NCBI GenBank assembly: GCA_951799405.1
Contig: OX637345.1
Coordinates: 2,604,001-2,668,000 of the forward strand
Length of the DNA: 64,000 nt
Source: Agapetus fuscipes
Lineage: Eukaryota > Arthropoda > Insecta > Trichoptera > Glossosomatidae
Direction: 5' to 3'
The notes beneath the pieces are model-generated. The model had not been told where the DNA came from. It searched no databases and saw only the letters and a list, made by a program, of their open reading frames with translations. Shown here in pieces: positions 39,442 through 50,344 of this stretch. Made by a program: the position numbers and the translations under genes. How positions within the stretch are numbered: position 1 is the stretch's first letter; every line of letters starts with the position of its first letter.

Positions 39442-42349
39442 ACTTAAAAATTTTGTATCAAAATGTGCGTGGACTTAACACAAAAACAGGCATTTTTCTG
39501 CATAATGTTCTCGCACAAAATAATGATATTATAGCCCTGACCGAAACATGGTTAAACGCCTCTGTACTGTCGCCTGAGCTGTTTGACGGTAGGTACACTG
39601 TGTTCAGGCGGGACAGAGGAGCGCGCGGAGGGGGGGTGTGCATAGCAGTGCGGTACCCGCTCGTGGCGCAGAGACAACCACAACTGGAGAGCGACGGCGA
39701 AAACTTATGGATCAAGATTACCAGCAACCACGTCTCCTTTTACTGTTGTGTGGTGTATTTCGACTGCAGAGAGGCCCATCAGGCCCGAAGTGACTTTTAT
39801 GATTGCCTTGATAGGAGTGGTCAAGCTCTACAGAGTAAACGTATACTTATCTTGGGAGATTTTAATCTTAATAATGAGAGCGATTCTGTCCTGCTTGACT
39901 ACTCTTATTTCTTAAGTGCTAATAATTTAGAACAGTGTAATACAATCAAAAATGGCTACAACAACATGCTTGATTTAGTAATTAGTAATAAAAATATATT
40001 ATGTAAAGTGGTGCGCTGCCTGGAGCCCCTAGTGAGTGAAGATCGCCATCACCCCACGCTTGCAGTCACCGCGAGGCTGAATACTACGCCTCTGGCCTGT
40101 GGACGACTGCAAGCACATCCCAGATCCACTCCTAGCGACGATAGGCATATAAATAATATTCACAATGTGGATAATAATAATTTTAATATTAATGATACCG
40201 ACTTTGACTATATATTTAGGTGGAACAAAATAATTAATTTTAAGTACTTAAACACTGATAGATGTAAGAATATACTTAGTTTTTATGATTGGTCTGACCT
40301 ATATAATTGTAAACATATTGATACCGCTGTAAAATACTTTTATAATGTTTTATTGAAAATATGTAATTTGTGTGCTCCATGTAAAAAATACGCTGCCAAA
40401 TGTAACTCCACTTACCCAGTATGGTTTAATAGTAGCATCATTGCTAATATCAAGTGTAAGGAACGCTTGCACAAAAATTACTTAAAAAATAAAAGTGTAA
40501 GCAATTATAAGGCTTTCTCTACAAAGAGAGCGCAAGTTAAACATAATATAAAGGAAGCACACAAATTGTATATGAGTAAGATTCAGACTGGGATAGGATG
40601 TGATTCCAAGGAATTCTGGTCTTATATCAGATCCAGCAGGACCGGTGGTAATACAACTTTTCAGCTTTCTGATGGAGATCAGATTATATCTGATCCCAGA
40701 ATAATATCGGAAACTTTTGCTAAGTATTTCCAATCGGTCTACAGCACCCAGACCCCTCACGTAGATTTATCTGAGTCCACCCATGGTAAGCACGAGCAAT
40801 CTTCCATATCACTCAGTCCTTTTTCTTTGACTGAGGTGGAGACTTATCTGCTTGGATTAAAATCCAATAAAGCAACTGGCCCTGACAACATTCCCCCGAG
40901 AATTGTATCTTCTATGGCTAAGCCCCTTGCTCAACCCTTATGTTTCATCTTCAACTTATCCCTGAAGACATGTACATATCCATCAGCCTGGAAGATAACA
41001 AGAGTCATGCCAGTACATAAGTCAAATGATAAAAGTGATGTTAGAAATTATAGGCCGATTTCTATTTTATCAAGTTTCGCCAAAGTGTTTGAGTGCTTGA
41101 TACACAAAAACCTTATGTGGCAAATCAAGCCCCGAATCAACATACACCAACACGGATTTCTGCCCAAGAGATCCACAGTATCAAATCTACTCACCCTCAG
41201 TAGAAATATTGCCCTCAACTTGGATTCTCGCAGGCAAACTGATGTAATATATACAGATTTCTCCAAGGCGTTTGATCGTGTGAATCATGATGTTCTTTTG
41301 AAGAAGATGGACGATTTTGGTTTCACAAAACCTCTCTTAATCTTTTTCTCTTCATTTCTTAAAAACAGAAGCCAATTTGTGCAAATAAATGACCAACATT
41401 CGGCTAATTTTTTTCCAACTTCAGGAGTTCCTCAAGGCTCTAATTTAGGCCCTCTAGCCTTCATTGTGTTCATTAACGACATTGCGGACAAGATCAAAAA
41501 TAGTTCTTGTCTTCTTTACGCTGATGACATGAAAATTTATACAGAAATCAAGGATTTTCAAGACTGTATTAATTTACAGATGGATTTGAACTCTCTGCTG
41601 ACGTGGTCCAATAATAATGGATTGAACTTCAACATTAGCAAGTGTTCTGTCATGTCATTCACAAGATCCGCTTGTCCCATAATCCATGAGTACAGTATTG
41701 GTGGGTCGATACTGGCTCGTGTCTTTTCATTTAGGGACCTGGGCGTAGTTTTTGATCCTGGTCTGAAGTTTACAGAACATATAACGCAGTTGACGACCAA
41801 ATGCTACCAGTTATTGGGCTTTGTGATCAGAATTAGCAATAATTTTGAGTCACCGAGAGCTATGGTGGATGTCTTCAACTGTATTGTACGTTCTAAATTA
41901 GAGTACGCTGTCGAGGTTTGGGCCCCGTATCAGCGGAAGTATGTAGATCTTTTGGAGCAAATTCAAAAAAGTTTTTGAGGTACCTCCTCATGAGAATACA
42001 TGGGAATTATCCCAAGTTTATGCACCATGAGGAATTACTTGAGAAAACCAGCTCCAGGAGCCTGGAATCTCGGCGCAACGGTTCTCTTATGGTGCTTTGT
42101 TACAAGATCATTAACGGCTTAATTGACAGCCCCACCCTGTTAGAGAGTTTTGAGTTTTATGTGCCAGATGGCTACGGCCGGGGAAGACGGCATGAACTTT
42201 TTCATGTACCGCTGTCCCGTACCGACGTCATGGCACAACATGCCTTAACTCGGAGTGTTACTCTGATTAATTCCGCTGACATAGACATTTTTTACATTAA
42301 CTTAGAATCATTCAAAGATCTAGTTAAAGAGCTCCTCCCAGCTTGTTAA
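39438..42349 (+). pseudogene. Jockey-like LINE ORF2: endonuclease-reverse transcriptase with one frameshift
   Basis: The first 846 codons are open (39438-41978). Endonuclease: LYQNVRGLN, TETWLN, LILGDFNLN (about residue 140) and SEDRHHP (about 200, in the usual SDH position). Reverse transcriptase: YRPISILSSFAKVFE (about 537), QHGFLPKRSTVSNLL, TDFSKAFDRVNHD (about 607), SGVPQGSNLGPLAF and LLYADDMKIY (about 692). At 41965-41975 an A-run that should be one longer shifts the frame; the rest (KKFLRYLLMRIHGNYPKF to LLPAC) is open to the stop at 42349. The lesion is a single missing A in a homopolymer and could be an assembly error, in which case ORF2 is intact. Confidence 0.88.
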
Positions 42350-42393
42350 TGACTGTGTGAGGGTGCACTGTAATAAGGGAAACCTGTTGTGCA

Positions 42394-42394
<1 letters not shown>

Positions 42395-42443
<49 letters not shown>
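42395..42443 (+). repeat. Poly(A) tail of the Jockey-like LINE
   Basis: 49 uninterrupted As mark the LINE 3' end. Tracts this long decay quickly, indicating a recent insertion. Confidence 0.95.
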
Positions 42444-42445
<2 letters not shown>

Positions 42446-42447
<2 letters not shown>

Positions 42448-42585
42448 TGAATTTTTCAACCCAGCGAAGAGCATAATGTTTGAAAATATAAATGATGTAT
42501 TTTTTGTGCTCCGCTGGGATTCGAACCCACGACCTTCCATTTACGTGTCCGAATCGCTAACCACTAGACTACGGACAGGTCAAAA
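42446..42585 (-). repeat. SINE-Q, right half, split by the Jockey-like LINE
   Basis: It starts ATGAATTTTTCAACCCAGCG and runs to the tRNA-like head (minus strand GTCCGTAGTCTAGTGGTTAG; box B GGGTTCGAATCCC). It complements 32487-32565. No clear target duplication is seen at the split. Confidence 0.85.
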
Positions 42586-43019
42586 GTCTTCAAGCAAAAT
42601 GTTAGTTAGCAACCCGGCCGTGTTATGTCACAAACAGTAGACCAAAATCAATCAATTATAAAACAAAAATACATGTAAGCCTTCTCCTTCGTTTTTTCAT
42701 GATATCTCAAAGGAAAAACTTCTAATTCGTTTGGCAAGAATGTCGAAAGAATGTCTTTAACCCTTTTACGTCCGACAGAAAGAAGTAAACTTACTTTGTT
42801 AACCTTTCTCTTGGAATTCTTTCTGTTTTCTCCGCGATACTTCCTTTCGAAACTGAGTTAAAAACTTTCCTAACTTTGTTGCAGAATTAAAAACAAATGG
42901 GGTGTGATTTTTTTGCGATGATTTGTAAAAAAGACCTAAAAATAAGTAAAAGATCATATGTTTTCTTGTTTTCCGGATGAGTACACATTTTGCAATTTCT
43001 TTTCGATGTCATTCTTTGA
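42586..43019. other. Unassigned sequence
   Basis: No feature is recognised. Confidence 0.35.
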
Positions 43020-43405
43020 ATTATAGGTTGGTATGAGACCGACCAACTATACTGTAAAACATGGTTCACTCTGCCAATGCCACCTTTGTTTCGGGGAAGG
43101 TCGGCAAGAGTTGCAAGGCTTATTTTCATTTGAGATTGGGTTTTTATGTTGTAAGTCCACATACGGCATGTGCAAGCGCGAACTTATACGTGTCTGCTTG
43201 TAAAAATTCATATAATGTGAATCTCCACTGTTAAATATCTTTGCAAATTAAATTAGATTAGACCCCTGTCTCAGGAAAGGCAGGCAAGAGTCACAGGGCT
43301 TAGGTTTTTATGTTTACGAGTAAGTCTACATGTGGCATGTGTAAGCGTGAACTTTTTGAGAATGCATTGAATATGAATCTTAAATGTAATATATCTATGC
43401 AACCT
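43020..43405 (+). repeat. Two RTE-A 3' UTR copies, head to tail
   Basis: The first (43020-43258) ends TTTGCAAATTAAATTAGATT; the second (43260-43405) is 5'-truncated, starting CCCCTGTCTCAGGAAAGG. Confidence 0.7.
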
Positions 43406-43945
43406 GAATTGATTGGTGGTGTCTTTTTTTAATCTTGCAAAATTACGTTCGGCAACAAAAACTGCGTTGATTTTTCTTGCCGAGATTTCAGGTCCTGAAA
43501 GGTTAACCCAGCCGTCATCATGTAAGATCCTTTAATAAATGCCGTGTGTGATTTATCCCCCTCCTCTCACCGAGCATACGGCGGCTCAGCTTACAAGGGA
43601 CTCATTAATCAGAACAACTTTACCCTGAGTATAAGATATCGCGTAAGCTCCCTTCGAACGCGTACTCTACTCCACTCTTGCCATGGAAAAGCGGACACTT
43701 AGAGCTCGTTCCCACTTGCCGGGTGTCGGATCCGTAAATTAATCGGAGGTTCACAATGACAAACATTTCTACACCCGTTAGTAACCGTGTTGAAATGAAA
43801 ATGTGCGCATGCGCATTGTCAGAAATGGAACTATTTTTGAATTTCGAATATCAACTTTGTATGGGGCTATCCTTCTAAGCGACCGGTAACAAACTATTAA
43901 TTATTTGCCGTTTCCATAGCAACCACGTTCAAACGCCAGCCATAG
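43406..43945. other. Unassigned sequence
   Basis: No coding region or repeat is recognised. Confidence 0.35.
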
Positions 43946-44300
43946 TACTTGAATCTAATCTAATCTAAGCTGCAAAGATGAATATCATTTAAGATTCATA
44001 TTAAACGCATTCCCACAAGCAGACATGTATAATTTCGCGCTAACACATGCCGCATGTGGACCTACGCAAAAAAAAAAACGCAACTAAGCTACACATATAG
44101 TGTAACTTCTTGCCGCGTTATCACCGAAGGGGTCGCATGTGGCGAGTTGAACCTATTTATTTTTACAGGTAAGGGACCTACAATGAACATAATCCCTGCA
44201 ACTCTTGCCGACCTTCCCTGAAACAGGGGTGACATTGGAAAAGTGAACAATTTTTTACAGTATGGGTGGTCAGCCTCATACCAACCTATAAGTCAAGGAA
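43946..44300 (-). repeat. RTE-A 3' UTR interrupted by a SINE-Y fragment
   Basis: Minus orientation with ATCTAATCTAATCTAAG at the left. A truncated SINE-Y (44066-44173) splits it, leaving GGACCTAC on both sides (44058-44065 and 44174-44181). Confidence 0.8.
44066..44173 (-). repeat. SINE-Y, 5'-truncated, with 8-bp target duplication
   Basis: Its A-rich left end, then CGCAACTAAGCTACACATAT and AACCTATTTATTTTTACAGG, are present; only the last about 100 bp of the family was inserted, as expected from 5' truncation. Confidence 0.85.
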
Positions 44301-44718
44301 GGTCTATATTTAAGAAAAAAAAATACAAATCTATAATGCCATCTCTGATTCCACACGACTTCAATGCTCGCCTTACAAATCTTTCATTTCAAGGGATGTG
44401 AAAAATAGACCTCCACAAAAGGCAGTGGGGGAAAAGGAATGCGTGCTTTTTTTTGGAATAAACGAAAAAACGTAAGGAATCCAGACGTTTCTATTTGCGG
44501 TCCTGAAAACCGAGACGCTGTAATTCCTTTCAGAGATTTTTTTCTTTCAGACCGTTTCATAAGTCGAGTGTGTTTTTTACTTGATTTTTTATTTCCTTTC
44601 AAAACGTCATTGTGTTTAAAATTTATTGAAAAATTTTCGACTCTTGATTTCCTCTTGAAAAAATATTTTTCCCATTTGCCATTTTTTATTTTCATTATGA
44701 GTCGAGAAATTCCTTGAA
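44301..44718. other. Unassigned AT-rich sequence
   Basis: Overlapping 92- and 115-codon frames lie on opposite strands without motifs; not accepted. Confidence 0.35.
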
Positions 44719-44793
44719 TTATAATATGCATATATAGTTATAATATAATATGCATATAATTATAATATGCATATAATTATAATATGCATATAA
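44719..44793. repeat. AT-rich tandem repeat (TATAATATGCATATAAT)n
   Basis: About four imperfect, internally palindromic units. Confidence 0.85.
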
Positions 44794-44809
44794 TATTGCT
44801 TTTACTTCA

Positions 44810-44955
44810 CGGGAAGCCTTTCGCCACTTGAGAAAATATATAGCTTTGCATTAGCGTCCATGTGCTGTGGGTCCTTCTGACACATACATACATGACGGGT
44901 ACGAGGAGGGCTTGAGTATGTCTGCTTGTGGGAATGCGTTTGATATTAATCTTTT
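44810..44955 (+). repeat. Composite of small dispersed words and an RTE-A end fragment
   Basis: CACTTGAGAAAATATATAGC (also near 23272) is followed by GCTGTGGGTCCTTCTGACAC (also at 8313 and 23470) and a short RTE-A piece. The same succession near 23270-23560 suggests one larger, poorly preserved family. Confidence 0.5.
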
Positions 44956-45255
44956 TTATTAAGGAAAAATCCAGTTACAGTGGGATGATATTTAAAGTGG
45001 TAGAATTAACAGTTTACAATACCAGTAAATTTTCCATCAATTTGTAGCTAAATGAATAAGAATGTAAAAAAGAGATTAATTAATTATTGGCTAAATAAAC
45101 AATAATGTAAAAAAGAGAATAAATGAAAAGTAACAGTACATCATAAAAATGGTGAGAAAAATCAAATTGAAAAATGTAATGTATGGATTTCAGTTTTGAA
45201 ATTTTATCATTAAAATATAATTCATCTAAAATATAAATCAACTATATATAATTTA
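44956..45255. other. Unassigned AT-rich sequence
   Basis: No feature is recognised. Confidence 0.35.
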
Positions 45256-45685
45256 GTCAACGACGTTACCACGTTGAAAGCACCGGTTCCCATAGATCAC
45301 CGAAGTTAAGCAACATTGGGCGCGGATGGTACTTGGATGGGTTACCGCTCAGGTACACCGCGTGTCGTTGGCATCTTGGACCGGTCCGTAGTCCAGTGGC
45401 AGCACTTCGGACTCGTAAATGGAAGGTTGTGGATTCGGATCCCGGCGGAGCACAAAAAATATAGACCATTTATATTTCGAATGTGCTCTTCGCTGGGTTG
45501 AAAAATTCATAAAACTTTACCAATGACCGGTCACTGAAATGTCCATCCAACCTTACAACAACTGGGTCTTGCTTGAGAATTGGCGCTTTCTACAGCGACG
45601 ACCAAGCTCGCAAAGGACTCTTGAGGTGTGATACACACAAAAACAGCGCTCACCAATTTAATCATCCTAATATTATTATTATTAT
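45256..45685 (+). repeat. 5S rRNA-tRNA composite SINE, copy 3
   Basis: 5S head 45256-45372 (GTCAACGACGTTACCACGTT to CGTGTCGTTGGC, with the CCCATAGATCACC family change), CTTGG linker, tRNA-like head (GGTCCGTAGTCCAGTGGCAG; GGATTCGGATCCC), SINE-Q body and an (ATT)n tail. Best-preserved copy of the three. Confidence 0.88.
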
Positions 45686-45890
45686 GCAAGTTGATATCAG
45701 GCTGACCACACATACTGTAAAAACGGTTCACTTTGTAAATGTCATTCTTGTTTCAGGGATGGTCAACAAGAGCAGGGTTTATGTTCATTTGAGATTGCGA
45801 TTTTAATTTGTAAGTGCACATGCAGCATGTGTCAGCGCGAGCTTATGCGTGTCTGCTTATGGGAATGCATTTAATATGAACCAGAAACTG
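45686..45890 (+). repeat. RTE-A 3' UTR repeat, 3' edge lost
   Basis: It runs from AAGTTGATATCAGGCTGACC to GGGAATGCATTTAATATGAA and then meets a SINE-Y fragment. Confidence 0.7.
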
Positions 45891-45894
45891 GTTG

Positions 45895-46142
45895 TGTAAA
45901 CGAGGGTCAGAAGTGATTTCCCATTTCGGCTTTTATTTCAAACCAAAAATAAAACACCTTCAAGGTTTACTCAGCTTTCACAAGAAATGAGTTCTAGCCC
46001 CTTTGGGAGCTAGGAAACTCTACATTAACTGAAGCGGTTGGCGTAAAGCCGGCCTCCATACCTGCCAAAAATAAATAGGTACCACTCGCCACATGTGACG
46101 CGTTCGGAAAAAACGCGGTAAGAAGTTACACTATATGTGTTT
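45895..46142 (+). repeat. SINE-Y, head missing
   Basis: It starts at GAGGGTCAGAAGTGATTTCC and ends TTACACTATATGTGT. Confidence 0.75.
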
Positions 46143-46168
46143 GACTTAGTAGTAGCATTTGGACCTCA

Positions 46169-46410
46169 GTACCCTTAGTACGAGTTGCAAAACTTGAGTA
46201 ATGTAAAGTTTACGGCAATTATTAAAGAGTAATTTCCCCCAAAATCTGCCGTTTTTGTTTGTTTAAACTTGATTTTCTTCATCACTGTAACTCTCTTGCT
46301 AAGACCGCAAAGTGTAAGAAACCAAAACGGCAGATTTTGGGAGAAATCACGCTTTAATATTTTCCGTAAACTTTACTTTTCTCAAGTTTTGCAACTCGTA
46401 CTAAGGGTAC
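46169..46410. mobile_element. MITE-1, best copy (242 bp)
   Basis: Perfect ends GTACCCTTAGTACGAGTTGC and GCAACTCGTACTAAGGGTAC; the inverted arms extend inward over about 100 bp (AAAATCTGCCGTTTTTG with AAAACGGCAGATTTTGG). No ORF. It is a non-autonomous foldback or MITE-type element; the transposase superfamily is not evident. Other copies: 10405-10625, 60231-60300, 60297-60544. Confidence 0.88.
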
Positions 46411-46894
46411 AATTCCTTATTGAAAGTAACAATTCAATTGAGAAAATAACTAATAAGTCCAACATCTGATACAATGTGAACCTTATCAAGAAAAACAGCC
46501 TCCATTTGACTTAGTTTCTTTACAAAAACCAAAATGTTTTTGGGGGACATTGTTCTCAAAGTAAACCGGATGTACTTAGGTATTGCAGGGGTTGTAAAGT
46601 AGGGTTCGCGGTCCGTCGATAGGCCCGCCCTTATCTCGGGATGAATGGGCGGGATCAGGGGTGGTCAGATTGCGTCCCCGGCCAAATTTAGAGTCGATAC
46701 TTTGGGCTCCGGGAAATCGATTTGTTACCCCTGGACTTTTTAGTTTTGGTTCTATTATTATTTTAATTCTGTGGCTAACATTGAGTAGAAGCGAACATTC
46801 TATAGAGGCACATGTACCTTTAAGGTAGACAGCATTTGTTAAAGAATACACTTTTTAAAAATCAATTTGTAAAAAGGAATGCATGAAAGGAATG
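46411..46894. other. Unassigned sequence
   Basis: A moderately GC-rich patch at 46600-46700 has no recognised identity. Confidence 0.35.
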
Positions 46895-47137
46895 TATTCC
46901 TTGACTGGTAGGTTGGTATGAGGCTGACCACCCATACTGTAAAAAATGGCCAATGTCACCCCTGTTTCAGGGAAGGTCGGCAAAAGTTGTGGGGCTTATG
47001 TTCATTTGAGGTTTGGATTTTATTTGTAAGTACACATTCAGCATTTGTAAGCGCGAACTACACTTGTTGGTTTGTGGGCATACATCTGAGAGCTTTAAAT
47101 GAATATATCCTTGCAACTTAATTATAGATTATAGAAT
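46895..47137 (+). repeat. RTE-A 3' UTR repeat
   Basis: Complete copy: CCTTGACTGGTAGGTTGGTA to CAACTTAATTATAGATTATA. Confidence 0.8.
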
Positions 47138-47413
47138 GCAATCCAGCAGCCTATTTTGTGCAGGCCAGAAACAAGTATTAACAATTCAATCAATTATTTA
47201 CTTTGTATTTCTTATTGAAATGAATTATTGATTTATAAATACCAAATGACACCCGATGAACCAGGATCATAGTTATCGTCGGGCAGAATTGGACCTGCGT
47301 TGGCTTATTTCAAACACGCTAAGTCTCTGAATTAAATTAAGATTTAAAATTTAAAATTACGCGTTAGTCATTGCTGGTTTTAATTTTTTTTTTATTGTGT
47401 AATTTAAAAGAAG
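47138..47413. other. Unassigned AT-rich sequence
   Basis: No feature is recognised. Confidence 0.35.
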
Positions 47414-47845
47414 CGAAATGCAACTAAGCTGCACATATAGTGTAACTGTTTATTGTGTTGTCCCGAAAAGGTCTTGTGTGGCGTGTGGAAGTGATTTATT
47501 TTCATTGCTAAAGAAGCCGGTTTTTTCAACCATTGAACCTGATGTGGGGGCTCCCTAGTTTCCGAAGGAGGTAGTCCTCATTTCTTGAATGTGTCAGAAC
47601 TGATTTCCTGTTTCAGTGTGTATTTCCAAACCCAAAATAAAATACCGGCGAGGTTTACTCAGCTTTCACAAGAAATGAGTACCAGCCTCTTCATGAGCTG
47701 AAAATACCCCACTTCAACTGAAATAGTTGGCGTAATGTTATAGCCCCCTTACCTGGAAAGATAAAAGTTTCACGCACCACATGCGCCTTCTTCTTGGAGA
47801 ACGAAGCGAGAAGTTACACTATATGTGTAGCTTACATGCGTTAAG
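47414..47845. repeat. Inverted pair of SINE-Y copies
   Basis: A minus-strand headless copy (47414-47587, starting at CAACTAAGCTGCACATATAG) is followed directly by a plus-strand headless copy (47588-47845, ending ACACTATATGTGTAGCTTAC). The two 3' ends face outward, so the unit can fold into a long imperfect hairpin. Confidence 0.75.
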
Positions 47846-47849
47846 ATCT

Positions 47850-48215
47850 ACCATATAAGTTGAACCTCATTGTGTTCAACGCTCTACAAGGAATGGCTCC
47901 TGAATACTTACAAGAACTAGTGCGACCGAAGGTTTTACAGGAGAGAGGACTGACGTTGCGCTCGGCAGAGAGGGGCTCCAAAACGTTGGTAAACGAGCCA
48001 AACAGGAAAATAACCACAGTGTTTGGCAATCGTGCGTTTGCTGTTGCGGGTCCCTCTTCGTGGAACCAGCTGCCACCGGAAGTTAGAGTTTCAAAATCCA
48101 GGGAAAACCTTAAAAAAACCCTCAAGACACACTACTTCGCCGCGATAACACAAAAAGCGCCCTTGGAGTGACAATTTTCACGAAACGGCGCTATACCAAG
48201 TCATCATTATCATCA
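47850..48215 (+). mobile_element. L2/CR1-like LINE C-terminus
   Basis: The open frame 47860-48171 encodes FNALQGMAPEYLQELVRPKV, LTLRSAERGS, FGNRAFAVAGPSSWNQLPPE and ENLKKTLKTHYF, the diagnostic succession near the end of L2/CR1-type LINE proteins. It stops at a TGA before CGAAACGGCGCTATACC and a (CAT)n microsatellite, the family 3' terminus. RT motifs are missing. Confidence 0.85.
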
Positions 48216-48597
48216 TCATCATCATCAAGAATTATGTACACGATCACACATCAAATCAGCAAAATTATTCGCTAATGCTGCCAAATATTGCAAGTAATGT
48301 ATTTGCCAGAACTTAGTTAAGTTCTATACGTACTCTTACTCCCGAAACCTGTAAGATTTTTCAGCCCGGCAATCTGTAAAACGACTTACCAACATAACTC
48401 ATATGGAAGCTTATCCCGAACTGATGTGGTAAATTAATATTAATATCAATAATATATGAAATGTTGCAATGTTGATTTGTAATGTTGGCTTATTCATTTA
48501 TGTTACATTTTTTTGTATAGGGAAGTATTGACTTTTTTTGTACAGATTTCTTTTTAAGGTTTTGTTGTTTTTATATACTGAAATGCTATTTATTATT
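48216..48597. other. Unassigned AT-rich sequence
   Basis: Nothing recognisable apart from an AT-rich stretch just before the next RTE-A 3' UTR that may be its spacer. Confidence 0.4.
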
Positions 48598-48850
48598 TGT
48601 ATTCCTTGACTTATAGTTTGGTATAAGGCTGACCACCCATACTGTACAAAATGGTTCACTTTGCCAATGTCACCCCTGTGTCAGAGAAGGTCAGCAAAAG
48701 TAGTAGGGTTTATTTTCATTGTAGGTTTGGATTTTATTTGTAAGTGCACATTCAGAATTTGTAAGCGCAAACTACACGTGTTTGTTTGTGGGCATGCATT
48801 TGATATGAGCTTTAAATGTTAATATATATTTGCAACTTAGATTGTAGAAT
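48598..48850 (+). repeat. RTE-A 3' UTR repeat
   Basis: Complete: CCTTGACTTATAGTTTGGTA to TTGCAACTTAGATTGTAGAA. Confidence 0.8.
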
Positions 48851-48889
48851 TTAAAATATTAAATAATGAATTGAAATGAAATGAATGCA

Positions 48890-49040
48890 TCATTTGAGAT
48901 TGGGGTTTTTATATTGTAGGTCCACATGCAGCATGTGTCAGCGCGAAATTATGCATGTCTGCTTGTGGGAATGCATTTAATATGAATCTCAAATGATACA
49001 TACTCGTATCTTTGCAGCTTAGATTTAGATTAGAATTATT
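48890..49040 (+). repeat. RTE-A 3' UTR repeat, 5'-truncated
   Basis: It starts CATTTGAGATTGGGGTTTTT and ends GCAGCTTAGATTTAGATTAG. Confidence 0.75.
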
Positions 49041-49399
49041 GATTGATAACGTCAATACCTGTTTCTGACCGGGCAAAATAAGTTGTTGAATCGCATTCCT
49101 CTGCACAAATCTATTTTAGAAAAAATGTCCTATCATATCCTCAGATAATGAAAATGATGAATCAGTTTTTTATTTTATTATTTCACTCAAATGATTCTAT
49201 GAAAAGATCGATCTCGAGAGCTTTTCAAGAGACTGCTGTAGGCAATCAATCTCTCGAACCACACGCAGCAGTCGTTTCCATGCCTTTGGAGTCACCACTG
49301 CAAAAGAACGCTCACCAAACACCGTTACAGACTTGCACAAAATGGCTTTTTGACTTTTGAATGACTGACTTTTTCTTGCTCAAACTTCTCTAGATCGTA
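49041..49399. other. Unassigned sequence
   Basis: No feature is recognised. Confidence 0.35.
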
Positions 49400-50095
49400 A
49401 AGTCAGTAATCGGAAAAAGAAATTATGGATGAATTTAGATACTTGGGAAGTATGTTTGAGAAGAATGGAAAGATGACAAGAGAACTTGAGAATAGGGTGT
49501 GCAAGGGAAAGCAAGTGGTCGGCGCAATAGGAAGAATAGCAAAGAACAAGCGACTGAAGATGGATCTGAGAATGGCGGTACACAATGGCATATTGTTACC
49601 GACTTTGATGTATGGAAGTGAAGCATGGACAGTGAATGATAGCGAAATGAGTAAAGTATGTACGGTGGAAATGAAGCATTTGAGAAGTATGACAGGAAAA
49701 ACTTTGAGGGATAGAGTTAGGAATGAATGGGTAAAAAAAGAATGTAATTTGAAAGAGGATGTGAAAGTTAAAGTACAAAAGAATGTGATGAGATGGTTTG
49801 GGCATGTGGAAAGAATGAATGACGATAGACTGACAAAGTATGTATGCAAAGAAAGTGTGAAAGGAAAAAGAGGGAAGGGACGACCGAGAAAAGTATGGAG
49901 TGATCAGATTGTGGAGATTGTGAAAGAATGGGATGTACAAAGTGAGCGTAAAAGAAGAAAATGCATGAAAAAGGTGATGGATATGAAGGAATTGAAAGAG
50001 GTATGTCAGGATAGGAAAAAATAGAGGCAACTCTGCAGAGGCTCTGGCCACCCCTAGCGGAAAGGCGACAGAGTTACAGTTACAGTTACAGTAAT
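49400..50095 (+). mobile_element. RTE-B LINE, longest copy, C-terminal region and 3' end
   Basis: The open frame 49425-50024 begins just after the RT palm: FRYLGSMFEKNGKMTRELEN is the block following YADD in RTE-type LINEs. It continues KQVVGAIGRIAKNKRLKMDL, GILLPTLMYGSEAWTVND, VEMKHLRSMTGKTLRDRVRN, MRWFGHVERMNDDRLTKYVC and KRGKGRPRKVWSDQIVEIVK. A TAG replaces the usual Trp codon shortly before the CRGSGHP end (nucleotides AGGCAACTCTGCAGAGGCTC). The tail is (TTACAG)n. The frame is otherwise open, but endonuclease and catalytic RT are absent. Confidence 0.88.
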
Positions 50096-50344
50096 ATGGT
50101 TGAGTTAATGATGTCGTGCAGTTCACAATAAGTTCCCCGAGTTATGTGGAAGTTTTCTTCCCGCTTCCTGGAGTGGCGGGGCACATGTCATTATTGCGAA
50201 CACAACTTTTTGCAGATACCACGTCAAGCTCGCTGCTTGTTGCGAATTTAAATTATCAACTTCGTTCTGCTTCCGTCGTGAAGATTAAAAGAAAACTGAA
50301 ACAATTTTCATTATTATTATCATTTTGATTAACCTCTGTTTTAC
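50096..50344. other. Unassigned sequence
   Basis: No feature is recognised. Confidence 0.35.

Larger units (their letters stand above)
32566..42443 (+). mobile_element. Jockey-like LINE, near full length, hosting an R1-like insertion
   Basis: The element reads: 5' UTR (about 32566-32655), ORF1 start at 32656, interruption by the R1-like LINE (33021-38985), rest of ORF1 to 39441, ORF2 from 39438 overlapping ORF1 by ATGA, a single frameshift near 41975, stop at 42347-42349, short 3' UTR, and 49 As at 42395-42443. Removing the insertion rejoins ORF1 in phase (codons CAG CGA on both sides). Near its start CAGTTCGGTTGCGACC has an Inr-like CAGTT. The long uninterrupted A tract suggests a young insertion. 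The host target is a SINE-Q. Confidence 0.85.

Noticed and set aside
49403..49849. Ser/Phe-rich minus-strand frame of 148 codons
   Set aside because: Antisense to the well-supported RTE-B coding sequence.
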